DNA from: Conexibacter woesei Iso977N
GTDB taxonomy: Bacteria; Actinomycetota; Thermoleophilia; Solirubrobacterales; Solirubrobacteraceae
DNA length: 64,000 nucleotides
Assembly: GCF_000424625.1 (NCBI RefSeq)
Contig: NZ_AUKG01000001.1
Coordinates: forward strand, 1,178,001-1,242,000
Direction of reading: 5' to 3'
The notes beneath the pieces are model-generated. The model worked only from the letters and a program-made list of their open reading frames with translations, ran no database searches and was not told where the DNA came from. How positions within the stretch are numbered: position 1 is the first letter of the stretch; each line of letters begins with the position of its first letter. Of the stretch, positions 16,178 to 23,871 are shown in pieces. The position numbers were made by a program, and so were the translations under genes.

Positions 16178-16747
16178 CTACGCGCGCGCGGGCGCGGCAA
16201 GCCCGCCGAGCACGACGCGCAGCGCGGTCTCCGGCGGGCGCGGGCGCACGCTCCCGGCCGCCGCGGCGCCGAGCATCCGCATCGCGACCAGGAGGTCCTC
16301 CGCGGTCAGGTGCGCGGCCATCGTCCCGGCCCGGTGCGCGGCCTCGACGACCGGCGCGATCATCGCCACGACGCGCTCGGCCAGCAGCTCGCGCTGCTCG
16401 GCGGGCAGCGCGTGCTGCGTGATCGCCTCCAGGAAGCCGCGGTTCTCGTGCTGCTGCTCCATCGCGGCGGTCAGGAACGCGCGCAGGACGTCGGCATCGG
16501 CGCCGCGCAGCGCGGCCTGGGCCGCGTCGTCGAGGTCCTCGCAGACCGCCTCGGTGACGGCGACGACGAGGTCGAGCTTGGTCGGGAAGTGGCGGTAGAG
16601 CGTGGCGACGCCGACCCCGGCGCGCTTGGCGATCGCGTCGACGGCGACGTCGAGGCCGTCCTCCCGGAACGCCGCGGTCGCGGCGCGGGCCAGCCGCGCG
16701 CGGTTGCGCACGGCGTCGCGGCGGGTGGGCGGCGTGGTCGCGGACAA
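16178..16747 (-). CDS. TetR-family transcriptional regulator
   Basis: This 189-residue repressor has an N-terminal HTH (RLARAATAAFREDGLDVAVD, IAKRAGVGVATLYRHFPTK). Its Ala-rich helical ligand domain ends in DLLVAMRMLGAAAAG. The start codon appears to be TTG 16747; the next candidate is GTG 16711. Two palindromes with the same half-sites lie just upstream, between this gene and the UspA gene. It probably represses itself and uspA, and perhaps the YbhN-like gene behind it. The inducer is unknown. Confidence 0.85.
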   Translation of the reverse strand: MSATTPPTRRDAVRNRARLARAATAAFREDGLDVAVDAIAKRAGVGVATLYRHFPTKLDLVVAVTEAVCEDLDDAAQAALRGADADVLRAFLTAAMEQQHENRGFLEAITQHALPAEQRELLAERVVAMIAPVVEAAHRAGTMAAHLTAEDLLVAMRMLGAAAAGSVRPRPPETALRVVLGGLAAPARA

Positions 16748-16766
16748 GCGCGGTCAGTCTAGCGGC

Positions 16767-16790
16767 AAAGCGGAGTGAGCACTTCGTTTT
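16767..16790. promoter_or_regulatory. Putative TetR operator 1
   Basis: CGGAGTG (16771-16777) and CACTTCG (16780-16786) form an inverted repeat with a 2-base spacer, flanked by AAA and TTT runs. It begins 20 bases upstream of the TetR start. The same half-site and spacing recur about 46 bases further on. Confidence 0.55.
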
Positions 16791-16813
16791 CGTGGTACCC
16801 TGGACCTGTCATG

Positions 16814-16835
16814 AAACGGAGTGGCCACTACGGTT
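16814..16835. promoter_or_regulatory. Putative TetR operator 2
   Basis: CGGAGTG (16817-16823) and CACTACG (16826-16832) are separated by 2 bases and flanked by AAA and GTT, the same architecture as operator 1. The centres of the two sites are 46 bases apart. This site overlaps the earliest possible GTG start of the UspA gene, which favours the later ATG. Confidence 0.55.
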
Positions 16836-16883
16836 CCGGCCCTGCGCGCCGGCTTCCGGCAGAGGGTTAGGCTCGCGTCCGCG

Positions 16884-17411
16884 ATGTTCCGCAACGTGCT
16901 CCTCGGGCTCGACTTCACGCCGGCGTCGCAGCGCGCGCTGGACGAGGCGATCGAGCTGTGCGAGCGCCACGGCGGGCGGCTGACGATCCTGACCGCGATC
17001 CCGGAGGTCCGGGGCTGGGCGGCCGGGCCGTGCGAGTCGGTGACGGCGGCCAACCAGCTCAACGAGCAGCTGGAGCGAGACGCCTGCGAGCTGCAACATG
17101 ATGCCCTTGAGCGGGTCCCGGCCGACCTGCCGGTGCGGACGCTGATCCGCCGCGAGCACGGCTGCGCGGCGCTGCTGGCCGAGCTGGAGACCGGGCGCCA
17201 CGACACGCTCGTCATCGGCGCCTCGACGACCGGCCGCGTGCGTTGCACGCGCTCGCTGACCCGGCGCATGCTGCGCCGCGGCGACATCCCGGTCCTCGTC
17301 GTCTCCGACCCGCCGCGCCTGCACCTGCCGCGCGACGGCGGGGCGCTACGCGGCGGCGGGCTCGGCCGCGGGTGGCGGCGGGCTCGGGAAGAGCGCGCCG
17401 CGACGTCCTAG
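16884..17411 (+). CDS. Universal stress protein (UspA family), divergent
   Basis: The 175-residue protein opens as a typical UspA fold: MFRNVLLGLDFTPASQRALD, EAIELCERHGGRLTILTAIP, later DTLVIGASTTG and GDIPVLVVSDP. The ATP-binding signature G-x2-G-x9-G-S/T is degenerate, since GASTTGRVRCTRSLTRRML lacks the usual second Gly. ATP binding is therefore doubtful. I prefer ATG 16884 over GTG 16821 because the latter lies inside an operator palindrome. The Arg/Gly-rich C-terminal tail is not part of the family fold. Divergent from the TetR gene and probably controlled by it. Confidence 0.75.
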   Translation: MFRNVLLGLDFTPASQRALDEAIELCERHGGRLTILTAIPEVRGWAAGPCESVTAANQLNEQLERDACELQHDALERVPADLPVRTLIRREHGCAALLAELETGRHDTLVIGASTTGRVRCTRSLTRRMLRRGDIPVLVVSDPPRLHLPRDGGALRGGGLGRGWRRAREERAATS

Positions 17412-17605
17412 GTGTTGGAAGGCGCGCGCTCGGCGCCCGGAGCGGGCGTGCGGCGCAGCGGGCCGGCGGGTGCGCCGGCGGCGGTCGTGACGGTCGTGGC
17501 GCGGGGCGGCGTCGCGACGCGGGTCGCCTCGGCGGGGGCGGAGCGCAGGATGCGCTGGTAGCGGCGGACGAGCTCGGACTGTGGATCGCGTTCGAAGCGC
17601 GGCAT
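17408..17605 (-). CDS. Small hypothetical protein (65 aa)
   Basis: A short basic, Ala/Pro/Thr-rich ORF. It begins MPRFERDPQSELVRRYQRIL, which could form an amphipathic helix, and the rest is low complexity (PPRATTVTTAAGAPAGPL). It overlaps the UspA stop by 4 bases. No domain or signal peptide is seen and the ribosome binding site is weak. It may be a small native protein or a chance ORF. Confidence 0.35.
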   Translation of the reverse strand: MPRFERDPQSELVRRYQRILRSAPAEATRVATPPRATTVTTAAGAPAGPLRRTPAPGAERAPSNT

Positions 17606-17702
17606 TGTGGGGTGTGGACCTCCGTGTCGAGCGGCGGGTCGGTGACCTTAGCGGCAAATGTCACGATCGCCTTTCCGGTCTGTCCGATACCTGACCGCTG
17701 AG

Positions 17703-18443
17703 TCAGTCCCGGTGGTGGTCCACGACCTCGATGTTGTGCCCGTCCGGATCCAGGACGTAGGCCGCGTAGTAGCCCGGGTGGTACTGCGGGCGTTCGCCCG
17801 GCATGCCGTTGTCGCGGTAGCCCGCGGCGGTCGCCTCGGCGTGGAAGCGGCGCACGTCCTCCTCGCTGCCCGCGAACGCGAGGTGGACGTTCTCGGTCAG
17901 GACCGCGCCCGGGACGACCGAGAACGACACGCCGTGGCCGCCGCGCGCGACCCGGAACGTCGCGCGGTCGTCGCCGACGTAGCGCTCCAACAGCCCGGCG
18001 CCGGGCAGGATCGCGCGGTAGAACGCGGTCGACTTCTGCAGGTCGGCGACGCGCATCCACACGTGCGAGACGACCGCGCGGTGGTCCTGATCGGCGTAGT
18101 GGACGGCCTCGACCGAGTTGCCGTCCGGGTCGCGCAGGAACGCGCCGTAGTAGTCGTCGATGTACTGCGGGCGCGGGCCGGGCGGCCCGTCGTCGACGCC
18201 GCCCGCGGCCAGGCCGGCCTTCCAGAACGCGTCGACCTGCTCGCGCGACGGCGCCACGAACCCGATGTGGACGTTGCGCGTCACCGGGTGGCCGTCGTCG
18301 GCCTGGGCCAGCGAGAAGTCCCGCCACTCTGCAAAGGCGTGCGTGGAATAGCTCTGGTCAACCCCGAGGCTCTGCAGGATCTCGGTGAAGAACGGCTCCG
18401 AGCGGGTGCGGTCGGCGACCCGGATCGTCACGTGATCGAACAC
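17703..18443 (-). CDS. Two-domain VOC protein (glyoxalase/dioxygenase family)
   Basis: The protein has 246 residues from GTG 18443. Two VOC modules follow each other. The first runs from FDHVTIRVADRTRSEPFF to GAFLRDPDGNSVEAVHYAD. The second runs from VVSHVWMRVADLQKSTAFYR to AAYVLDPDGHNIEVVDHHRD. Both end in the DPDGxxxE strand that carries the metal-binding Glu, and each starts with a His in HV. Such tandem VOC proteins form the eight-stranded site of extradiol dioxygenases and glyoxalases within one chain. The substrate is unknown. Divergent from the SRPBCC gene. Confidence 0.85.
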   Translation of the reverse strand: MFDHVTIRVADRTRSEPFFTEILQSLGVDQSYSTHAFAEWRDFSLAQADDGHPVTRNVHIGFVAPSREQVDAFWKAGLAAGGVDDGPPGPRPQYIDDYYGAFLRDPDGNSVEAVHYADQDHRAVVSHVWMRVADLQKSTAFYRAILPGAGLLERYVGDDRATFRVARGGHGVSFSVVPGAVLTENVHLAFAGSEEDVRRFHAEATAAGYRDNGMPGERPQYHPGYYAAYVLDPDGHNIEVVDHHRD

Positions 18444-18502
18444 GCCGCCCAACGTACCGCGCCTCATCGCGCTCGACCGATCCGGACAAAGACCACGCTG
18501 CC

Positions 18503-18940
18503 ATGGCCCCCGACCTGATCGCCCCCGCCCGCGCGGCGACCCGGACCATCTCGATCCCCGCGGCACCGGTGGCGGTCTTCGCCGTCATCGCCGATCCGCT
18601 CCGGCTTCCCGAGTGGTCGCCGACCTTCGCGCGGTCGGTCGCGCCGCACGGCGGGCGCTGGCGGGTGACGACGTTTACCGGCGAGGTGACGGTCGCGCTG
18701 GTCGTCGAGCGCGAGCCCGCGTGGACCGTCGACTACGTGCGCCCGCACCACCCGAAGGACGCCGGGACGCGGATGCGCGCGATCCCGTCCGGGCGCGGCA
18801 GCGAGCTCGTCTACACCACGCTGCTGGCGGCGGAGGCGACCGACCGCGACGTCGAGCGCGCGGCCCGCGTCATGGGCGACGAGCTCGACACGATCCGCGG
18901 GCTAGCGGTGCTCGCGCGTGGCCGCACGCGGCGCTGGTGA
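18503..18940 (+). CDS. SRPBCC-family protein (polyketide cyclase/dehydrase type)
   Basis: This 145-residue protein matches the START/Bet v1-like pattern. A first strand TRTISIPAAPVAVFAVIADP leads into helix-turn LRLPEWSP, then alternating strands (GGRWRVTTFTGEVTVALVVE, GSELVYTTLLA) and a long C-terminal helix (RDVERAARVMGDELDTIRGL). The family binds hydrophobic ligands in a cavity, and members range from cyclases to lipid carriers and toxin-antitoxin proteins. Its 3' end overlaps the convergent AlgJ-like gene by 39 bases. The ligand is unknown. Confidence 0.75.
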   Translation: MAPDLIAPARAATRTISIPAAPVAVFAVIADPLRLPEWSPTFARSVAPHGGRWRVTTFTGEVTVALVVEREPAWTVDYVRPHHPKDAGTRMRAIPSGRGSELVYTTLLAAEATDRDVERAARVMGDELDTIRGLAVLARGRTRRW

Positions 18941-20359
18941 GCCGTCGAGCGCGATCGTGCGCGGCGCGCCGAGGACGACGCCGGCCGTCGCCTGCAGCAC
19001 GATCGGCAGGTCCGACAGCTTGCGGTGCGCCGGGACCGCCAGGACCATCGAGCCGCCGGCCGCGCCCTGGCACGGGGCCGCGAGGCCGGTGCGCGGCTGC
19101 TGGGTCATCGCGACGCCGCCGCCCTTGGGGTTGCGGACGATCGGCAGGCGGATCAGGCGCGGGTAGGGCGCCGCGTCGCCGCCGGGCGCGCGCAGGGTCA
19201 CGGTGTCGGTCCCGGCCTCGCCGATCCGGACCTGCTCGGCGTCCGGGCGCGGCCTGTCGTCGGCCGAGCGGTAGCTGCCGCGCGGCCCGGTCAGGCGCGC
19301 CGCGAGCAGGCCGACCGGGCGCCCGCACATCGTGTCGAAGTCGATCAGGTTGCGCCCGACCGACTCCACCACCATCGACCTCGCCCTCAGGATCGCCTGG
19401 TCGCAGGTCATGTCGATCACGTGCGGGATCGAGCAGAACGTCACGCCCTTCAGCGCGGTCTGCGCCAGCGGCGGCGCGTTGCCCGGGAGCGGGTCGGTGA
19501 ACGAGCGCTCGGTCTGCGAGTCGCCGACCACGAGCGCCTCGCCCGGCGCGAACGGCGGCGACGCGGGCCTGCGGGCGACGACGAGGCGGTCGCGCTCGGT
19601 CGTGGAGATCAGGCCGAGCATGGAGTTCAGGTCGCCCTGGCGGTCGTACTGCGGGCCGAGCCCGACGCCCATCTGGCCCGAGAGCCCGGGGCGCAGCGCG
19701 TCGAGCACGCGGCGGATGTAGATCAGCCGGCCGGTGCCGTTCCAGTGGGTGTCGGTCTTCAGGTAGGTCGGCGTGCCGCCGGCCTCCAGCGTGCGCAGCG
19801 CCTCGTCGATCGACCCGCCGCCCTTCGTGGCCAGCAGCCGCTGCTCGACCTGCGCCTGGAGCGCGCGTGCGCACGCGAGCCGCTCCAGGCCGTCGGCGCC
19901 GGCCGGAACGTCCTGCGGGTGGATGAAGAGCTTGTCGGCCGGCTCCAGGACCAGCGCGCGCTTGCCGGCGGCGACGAGCGTCAGCGCCAGGATCTGGGCG
20001 GCGTCGGCCGGGTCGTGGGCGGGCGGCGAGTCGCCGCACGTGCGCGTGCCGGGCGTGAAGTAGCGGTAGCCGTGGTGGCCGAGGACGACGTCGGGCGCCG
20101 ACGAGTCGTGGAACAGGTCGACCGCGATCTTGCCGTGGATCGACAGCGCGCGGGCGCGCACCGGGAGGCGCTCGAAGAAGGCGGCGTCGAACTGCCTGTA
20201 GGTCGCGTCGTGGCGCAGCGACTTGATGTTCTTGGCCGGGAACGCGGTCTTGGGCCGGTTGTCGAGCAGCGCCTGGCGACCGCCGCCGGCCCAGATCGCG
20301 GCGGGGGCGACCAGCAGCGCGACGAGCCAGGCGATGGGGAGGAGCTTGCGCGCGGGCAT
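18902..20359 (-). CDS. AlgJ/AlgX-like SGNH-type O-acetylation protein
   Basis: The 485-residue protein has an N-terminal signal anchor (KLLPIAWLVALLVAPAAIWA) and an extracellular SGNH-hydrolase-like domain. The family features are visible: LEPADKLFIHPQDVP, the DxH block KTDTHWNGTGRLIYI, and the GDS nucleophile block LVVGDSQTERSF. These match the alginate O-acetyltransferase accessory proteins AlgJ and AlgX, which receive acetyl groups from an AlgI-type membrane acyltransferase. The gene starts 3 bases after the stop of exactly such an MBOAT gene, so the pair is an operon for O-acetylating a secreted polysaccharide. Which glycan is modified is unknown. Confidence 0.85.
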   Translation of the reverse strand: MPARKLLPIAWLVALLVAPAAIWAGGGRQALLDNRPKTAFPAKNIKSLRHDATYRQFDAAFFERLPVRARALSIHGKIAVDLFHDSSAPDVVLGHHGYRYFTPGTRTCGDSPPAHDPADAAQILALTLVAAGKRALVLEPADKLFIHPQDVPAGADGLERLACARALQAQVEQRLLATKGGGSIDEALRTLEAGGTPTYLKTDTHWNGTGRLIYIRRVLDALRPGLSGQMGVGLGPQYDRQGDLNSMLGLISTTERDRLVVARRPASPPFAPGEALVVGDSQTERSFTDPLPGNAPPLAQTALKGVTFCSIPHVIDMTCDQAILRARSMVVESVGRNLIDFDTMCGRPVGLLAARLTGPRGSYRSADDRPRPDAEQVRIGEAGTDTVTLRAPGGDAAPYPRLIRLPIVRNPKGGGVAMTQQPRTGLAAPCQGAAGGSMVLAVPAHRKLSDLPIVLQATAGVVLGAPRTIALDGSPAPRAATREHR

Positions 20360-20362
20360 GGC

Positions 20363-21808
20363 CTAGAACTGGAAGTACAGGAAGGGGTGGAAGCCCGTGG
20401 ACAGGACGTAGACGAGCGCCAGCGGCGCGCCGAGCGCGAGGCTCGCGGTGCGGGCGACGTCCGGGATCCGGCCGACGGCCTCGGTCAGCCAGCGGCCGGC
20501 GCTGCGGCGGCCGGGCAGGACGACGATCACCGCGGCGACCAGGAGCACGAACAGCGCCTGGTGGGTCAGCGCGGTGTCGACCGCGTCGGTGAAGCCGCCG
20601 CGGAAGCCGAGCATCGCTTTGTAGTAGTGCTCAGCGGTGCTGAGCGAACCGGCGCGGAAGAGGACCCAGCCGACCAGGACGATCAGGAACGTCGTCGCGC
20701 GGCGCAAGATGGGGTACTTGATCGGCTGGCCGCCGACAGCGCGCAGGCCGGTCGCGCGCTCGACCAGCAGCCAGGCGCCGTGGTACAGACCCCAGAGCAC
20801 GAACGACCACGCCGCGCCGTGCCAGAGGCCGGTCAGCGCGAACACGATGATCAGGTTGCGGTAGGTCGCGTTGATGCCGCCGCGGTTGCCGCCGAGCGAG
20901 ATGTACACGTAGTCGCGGAACCAGCGCGACAGCGTCATGTGCCAGCGGCGCCAGAACTCGGTGATCGAGTGCGAGGAGTACGGGCGGTCGAAGTTCTCCG
21001 GCAGGTGGAAGCCGAGCATCCTGCCGATGCCGATCGCCATGTCGCTGTAGCCGGAGAAGTCGTAGTACAACTGCAAGGTGTAGGCGAACGCGCCGAGCCA
21101 GGCGGCGGAGGTCGTCAGCGCGGTGCCGTCGCCGCTGTTGGCGGTCGCGAACGCCGCGTCGGCGATCGGCGCGAGCTGGTCGGCGATCAGGACCTTCTTG
21201 GCGAGGCCGTGCGCGAAGCGGATCGCGCCGTCGGACGCGTCCTGCGCGCGCGGGCGCGGCGTGTGGAGGTCCTGCTGGATCTCGCGCAGGCGGACGATCG
21301 GGCCGGCGATCGAGCGCGGGAAGAGGCTGACGAAGAGCAGGACGTCGGTGGGGTCCTTGCGCGGCTCGACGTCGCCGCGCCAGACGTCGACGACGTAGCT
21401 GATCTTCTCGAACGTGAAGAACGACACGCCGATCGGGAGCGCGACGTGCGCGATCCCGGGGCCGCCGGCGCCGAAGATCGACGCGAGGTGGTCGAGCTGG
21501 TCGCTGGCGAACCCGAGGTACTTGTAGTAGCCGAGGATCGCGAGGTTCTGGACGATGCCGAGCGTCAGCAGCGCGTTGGCGCGGCGCTTGTTGTCGTCCT
21601 TGCGGGCCTTCTGGATCCCGAGCGCGAGCGCCCAGTCGGCGAGCGCGCTGGCCCACACGATCGCCAGCACGCCCTGGACGCCCCAGGCGTAGAAGACCGC
21701 CGAGGCCGCGAGCAGGACGAAGCGCCGGAAGCGCGCGGGGGTCGCCCAGGTCGCCAGGAGGACGACCGGCAGGAAGGCGAAGAGGAACGTCGGGGACGAG
21801 AAGACCAA
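20363..21808 (-). CDS. MBOAT-family O-acyltransferase (AlgI-like)
   Basis: This 481-residue multi-pass membrane protein starts at TTG 21808, giving the family-normal beginning VFSSPTFLFAFLPVVLL. The MBOAT hallmarks are present: YYKYLGF, LPIGVSFFTFEKISYVVDVW, LQLYYDFSGYSDMAIGIGRM, then the Asn/His region ENFDRPYSSHSITEFWRRWH with RWFRDYVYISLGGNRGG, and the catalytic His in LTGLWHGAAWSFVLWG. The protein moves acyl, usually acetyl, groups across the membrane for transfer to polysaccharide. It lies first in an operon with the AlgJ-like gene. The DNA ligase gene is divergent, about 60 bases away. Confidence 0.9.
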   Translation of the reverse strand: MVFSSPTFLFAFLPVVLLATWATPARFRRFVLLAASAVFYAWGVQGVLAIVWASALADWALALGIQKARKDDNKRRANALLTLGIVQNLAILGYYKYLGFASDQLDHLASIFGAGGPGIAHVALPIGVSFFTFEKISYVVDVWRGDVEPRKDPTDVLLFVSLFPRSIAGPIVRLREIQQDLHTPRPRAQDASDGAIRFAHGLAKKVLIADQLAPIADAAFATANSGDGTALTTSAAWLGAFAYTLQLYYDFSGYSDMAIGIGRMLGFHLPENFDRPYSSHSITEFWRRWHMTLSRWFRDYVYISLGGNRGGINATYRNLIIVFALTGLWHGAAWSFVLWGLYHGAWLLVERATGLRAVGGQPIKYPILRRATTFLIVLVGWVLFRAGSLSTAEHYYKAMLGFRGGFTDAVDTALTHQALFVLLVAAVIVVLPGRRSAGRWLTEAVGRIPDVARTASLALGAPLALVYVLSTGFHPFLYFQF

Positions 21809-21872
21809 AGCGCGGGGGCGCGCCTTTTGGGCGCCGCGGGACCTTACCCCGTACGACAGGATGATGGGCACC

Positions 21873-23381
21873 ATGCGCTTCGCCGACCTCGCCGCCACGT
21901 CGCTCGCCGTCGGGGCCACACGCTCGCGGAAGGAGAAGGCCGCGCTGCTGGCCGAGGCGCTGCGCGGGCTGGAGCCGGGTGAGGTCGAGCCGGGGGTCGC
22001 GTACCTGTCGGGCGAGCTGCGCCAGCGGCGCACGGGCGTGGGGTGGCGGACGCTGGCGGACCTGCCGGAGCCGGCGGCTGAGGCGTCTTTGACGATCGGC
22101 GACGTCGATGTCGTGCTGGAGGAGGTCTCCGCGATGAGCGGGTCCGGGTCCCAAGCGGCGCGGCGGGAGACGGTGGCGTCGTTGTTCGCGCGCGCGACCG
22201 CGGAGGAGCAGGGGTTCCTGCGCGCGCTGATCGGCGGGGAGCTGCGCCAAGGCGCGCTGGCTGGCGTGATGGCCGACGCGGTCGCGCAGGCGACGGGGCT
22301 GCCGCGGAGGGCGGTCGACCGGGCGACGATGCTGCGGGGCGATGCGCGGGTGGTGGCTGAGGTCGTGTTGCGCGAGGGGGCCGCCGGGTTGGGGTCGTTC
22401 GCTTTGGAGGTGGGGCGGCCGGTCGGGCCGATGCTCGCCTCGCCGGCCGCGTCGCTGGAGGAGGCGATGGAGAAGCTGGGGGAGGCCGCGGTCGACTGGA
22501 AGCTCGACGGCGCGCGGATCCAGGTCCATCGCTCCGGGGACGAGGTGCTGATCGCGTCGCGGTCGCTCGACGACCTGACGGCGCGGCTGCCGGAGGTGGT
22601 GGAGGCGGCGCGGGCGCTGCCCTTCGATCGCTTCGTGCTCGACGGCGAGGCGATCGCGTTCCGGGCGGACGGGCGGCCGGAGCCGTTCCAGGTGACGTCG
22701 TCGCGCGTGGCGTCGGGCGCGGCGGGGGTGGTCCCGGTGTTCTTCGACATCTTGGCGCTCGAGGACGAGGACCTGCTCGACGTGCCGCTGCGGGTGCGCG
22801 ACGAGGCGCTGCGGCGGGCGGTCCCGGATGACGCGCTGCGCGTGGCGCGGGTGGTCACCGATGATGTAGGGGTTGCTCGGGAGCACTTCGAGGCGGCGCT
22901 GGCGGCGGGGCACGAGGGCGTCGTGGCGAAGGACCTCGACGCGGTCTACGCCGCGGGACGGCGGGGCGCGGGGTGGCTGAAGGTCAAGCCGCGGCACACG
23001 CTCGACCTGGTGGTGCTGGCCGCCGAGTGGGGGCACGGGCGGCGGCGCGGGTGGCTGTCGAACCTGCATCTGGGCGCGCGGGCGGTCGACGGCAGCGACG
23101 GGTTCGTGATGCTCGGCAAGACGTTCAAGGGGCTGACCGACGAGCTGCTGGCGTGGCAGACCGAGCAGCTTGGCGCGCTGGCGGTGCGGGAGGAGGGGAT
23201 CACCGTGTTCGTGGAGCCTCGGCTGGTCGTCGAGATCGCCTTCGACGGCGTGCAGACGTCGCCGCGCTATCCGGGCGGCGTGGCGCTGCGGTTCGCGCGG
23301 GTGCTGCGCTATCGCGAGGACAAGCGGGCCGACGAGGCCGACGACCTGAACGCGGTGCTGGCCCTGCGCGCGGGGTCTTGA
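21873..23381 (+). CDS. ligB: ATP-dependent DNA ligase (LigB type)
   Basis: The enzyme seals DNA nicks using ATP. The roughly 500-residue protein has an N-terminal DNA-binding domain (FADLAATSLAVGATRSRKEK). The adenylation domain has the nucleotidyl lysine in DWKLDGARIQVHRSG (motif I), with SRSLDDLTARLPE, FVLDGEAIAF, VFFDILALEDEDL, GHEGVVAKDLDAVYAAGRRG and WLKVKPRHTLDLVV (motif V). A C-terminal OB fold (DGFVMLGKTFKGLTDELLAW) ends in the motif VI region GGVALRFARVLRYREDK. In-frame ATGs also exist at 21861 and 21864. I prefer 21873 because family members begin at this point. Confidence 0.93.
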   Translation: MRFADLAATSLAVGATRSRKEKAALLAEALRGLEPGEVEPGVAYLSGELRQRRTGVGWRTLADLPEPAAEASLTIGDVDVVLEEVSAMSGSGSQAARRETVASLFARATAEEQGFLRALIGGELRQGALAGVMADAVAQATGLPRRAVDRATMLRGDARVVAEVVLREGAAGLGSFALEVGRPVGPMLASPAASLEEAMEKLGEAAVDWKLDGARIQVHRSGDEVLIASRSLDDLTARLPEVVEAARALPFDRFVLDGEAIAFRADGRPEPFQVTSSRVASGAAGVVPVFFDILALEDEDLLDVPLRVRDEALRRAVPDDALRVARVVTDDVGVAREHFEAALAAGHEGVVAKDLDAVYAAGRRGAGWLKVKPRHTLDLVVLAAEWGHGRRRGWLSNLHLGARAVDGSDGFVMLGKTFKGLTDELLAWQTEQLGALAVREEGITVFVEPRLVVEIAFDGVQTSPRYPGGVALRFARVLRYREDKRADEADDLNAVLALRAGS

Positions 23382-23444
23382 CATCGCGAGTGCGCAGGAA
23401 GCTCCATCAGAATTGTGGTGTCGAACCGATAAGGTGGCGCCCCG

Positions 23445-23831
23445 ATGGATGAGCCCTCCTCCTCCGAGCCCGACTCCCACCGGATCCGCGCCGCGCTGGC
23501 GCCGGTCGTCACGCGCGTCCTGCGCCGCCACGGCCGCGAGCCGGTGAAGCTGGCCGAGCCCGCCGGCGCGAGCGCGCCGTGGTTCTCGCTCAAGGACGAC
23601 GCGGGCGCGCCGCTCGTCCTGGTCGCGGCCCACGACCACCACGTCCACTTCCTGCTGGGCAGGCGCGGGTTCGTCGCGTCTCGCCATTGGGTCGAAGCGG
23701 AGATCGACGCGCTGGCGGGTTGGTTCGAGGATGTCCTGGATGCCGCGCTCGGTGGTGGGTTGGAGGTTCACGCCGGCGGGACGACCGCCACGCTGCGGAC
23801 GCGCTCCGGCGCGATCCCGCTGAGCGCCTAG
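23445..23831 (+). CDS. Hypothetical protein (128 aa)
   Basis: The ATG at 23445 has AAGGTGG just upstream. The protein is acidic and Ser-rich at its start. It then shows helices and strands such as RIRAALAPVVTRVLRRHGRE, PLVLVAAHDHHVHFLLGRRG and WVEAEIDALAGWFEDVLDAA, ending in an arginine/threonine-rich strand. No known domain is recognised and no signal peptide or membrane helix is visible. Codon bias is strongly native. It lies between the ligase gene and an MFS operon with no obvious link to either. Confidence 0.6.
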   Translation: MDEPSSSEPDSHRIRAALAPVVTRVLRRHGREPVKLAEPAGASAPWFSLKDDAGAPLVLVAAHDHHVHFLLGRRGFVASRHWVEAEIDALAGWFEDVLDAALGGGLEVHAGGTTATLRTRSGAIPLSA

Positions 23832-23871
23832 CCGCCAAGCGCGCGGCTCCGTCCGCTAAAGTCAGCGAGCG

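Noticed and set aside
19025-21982. A plus-strand open frame of 985 codons across the AlgJ/AlgI-like genes
   Set aside because: The real genes on the other strand have clear family motifs throughout; this frame is a low-complexity shadow.
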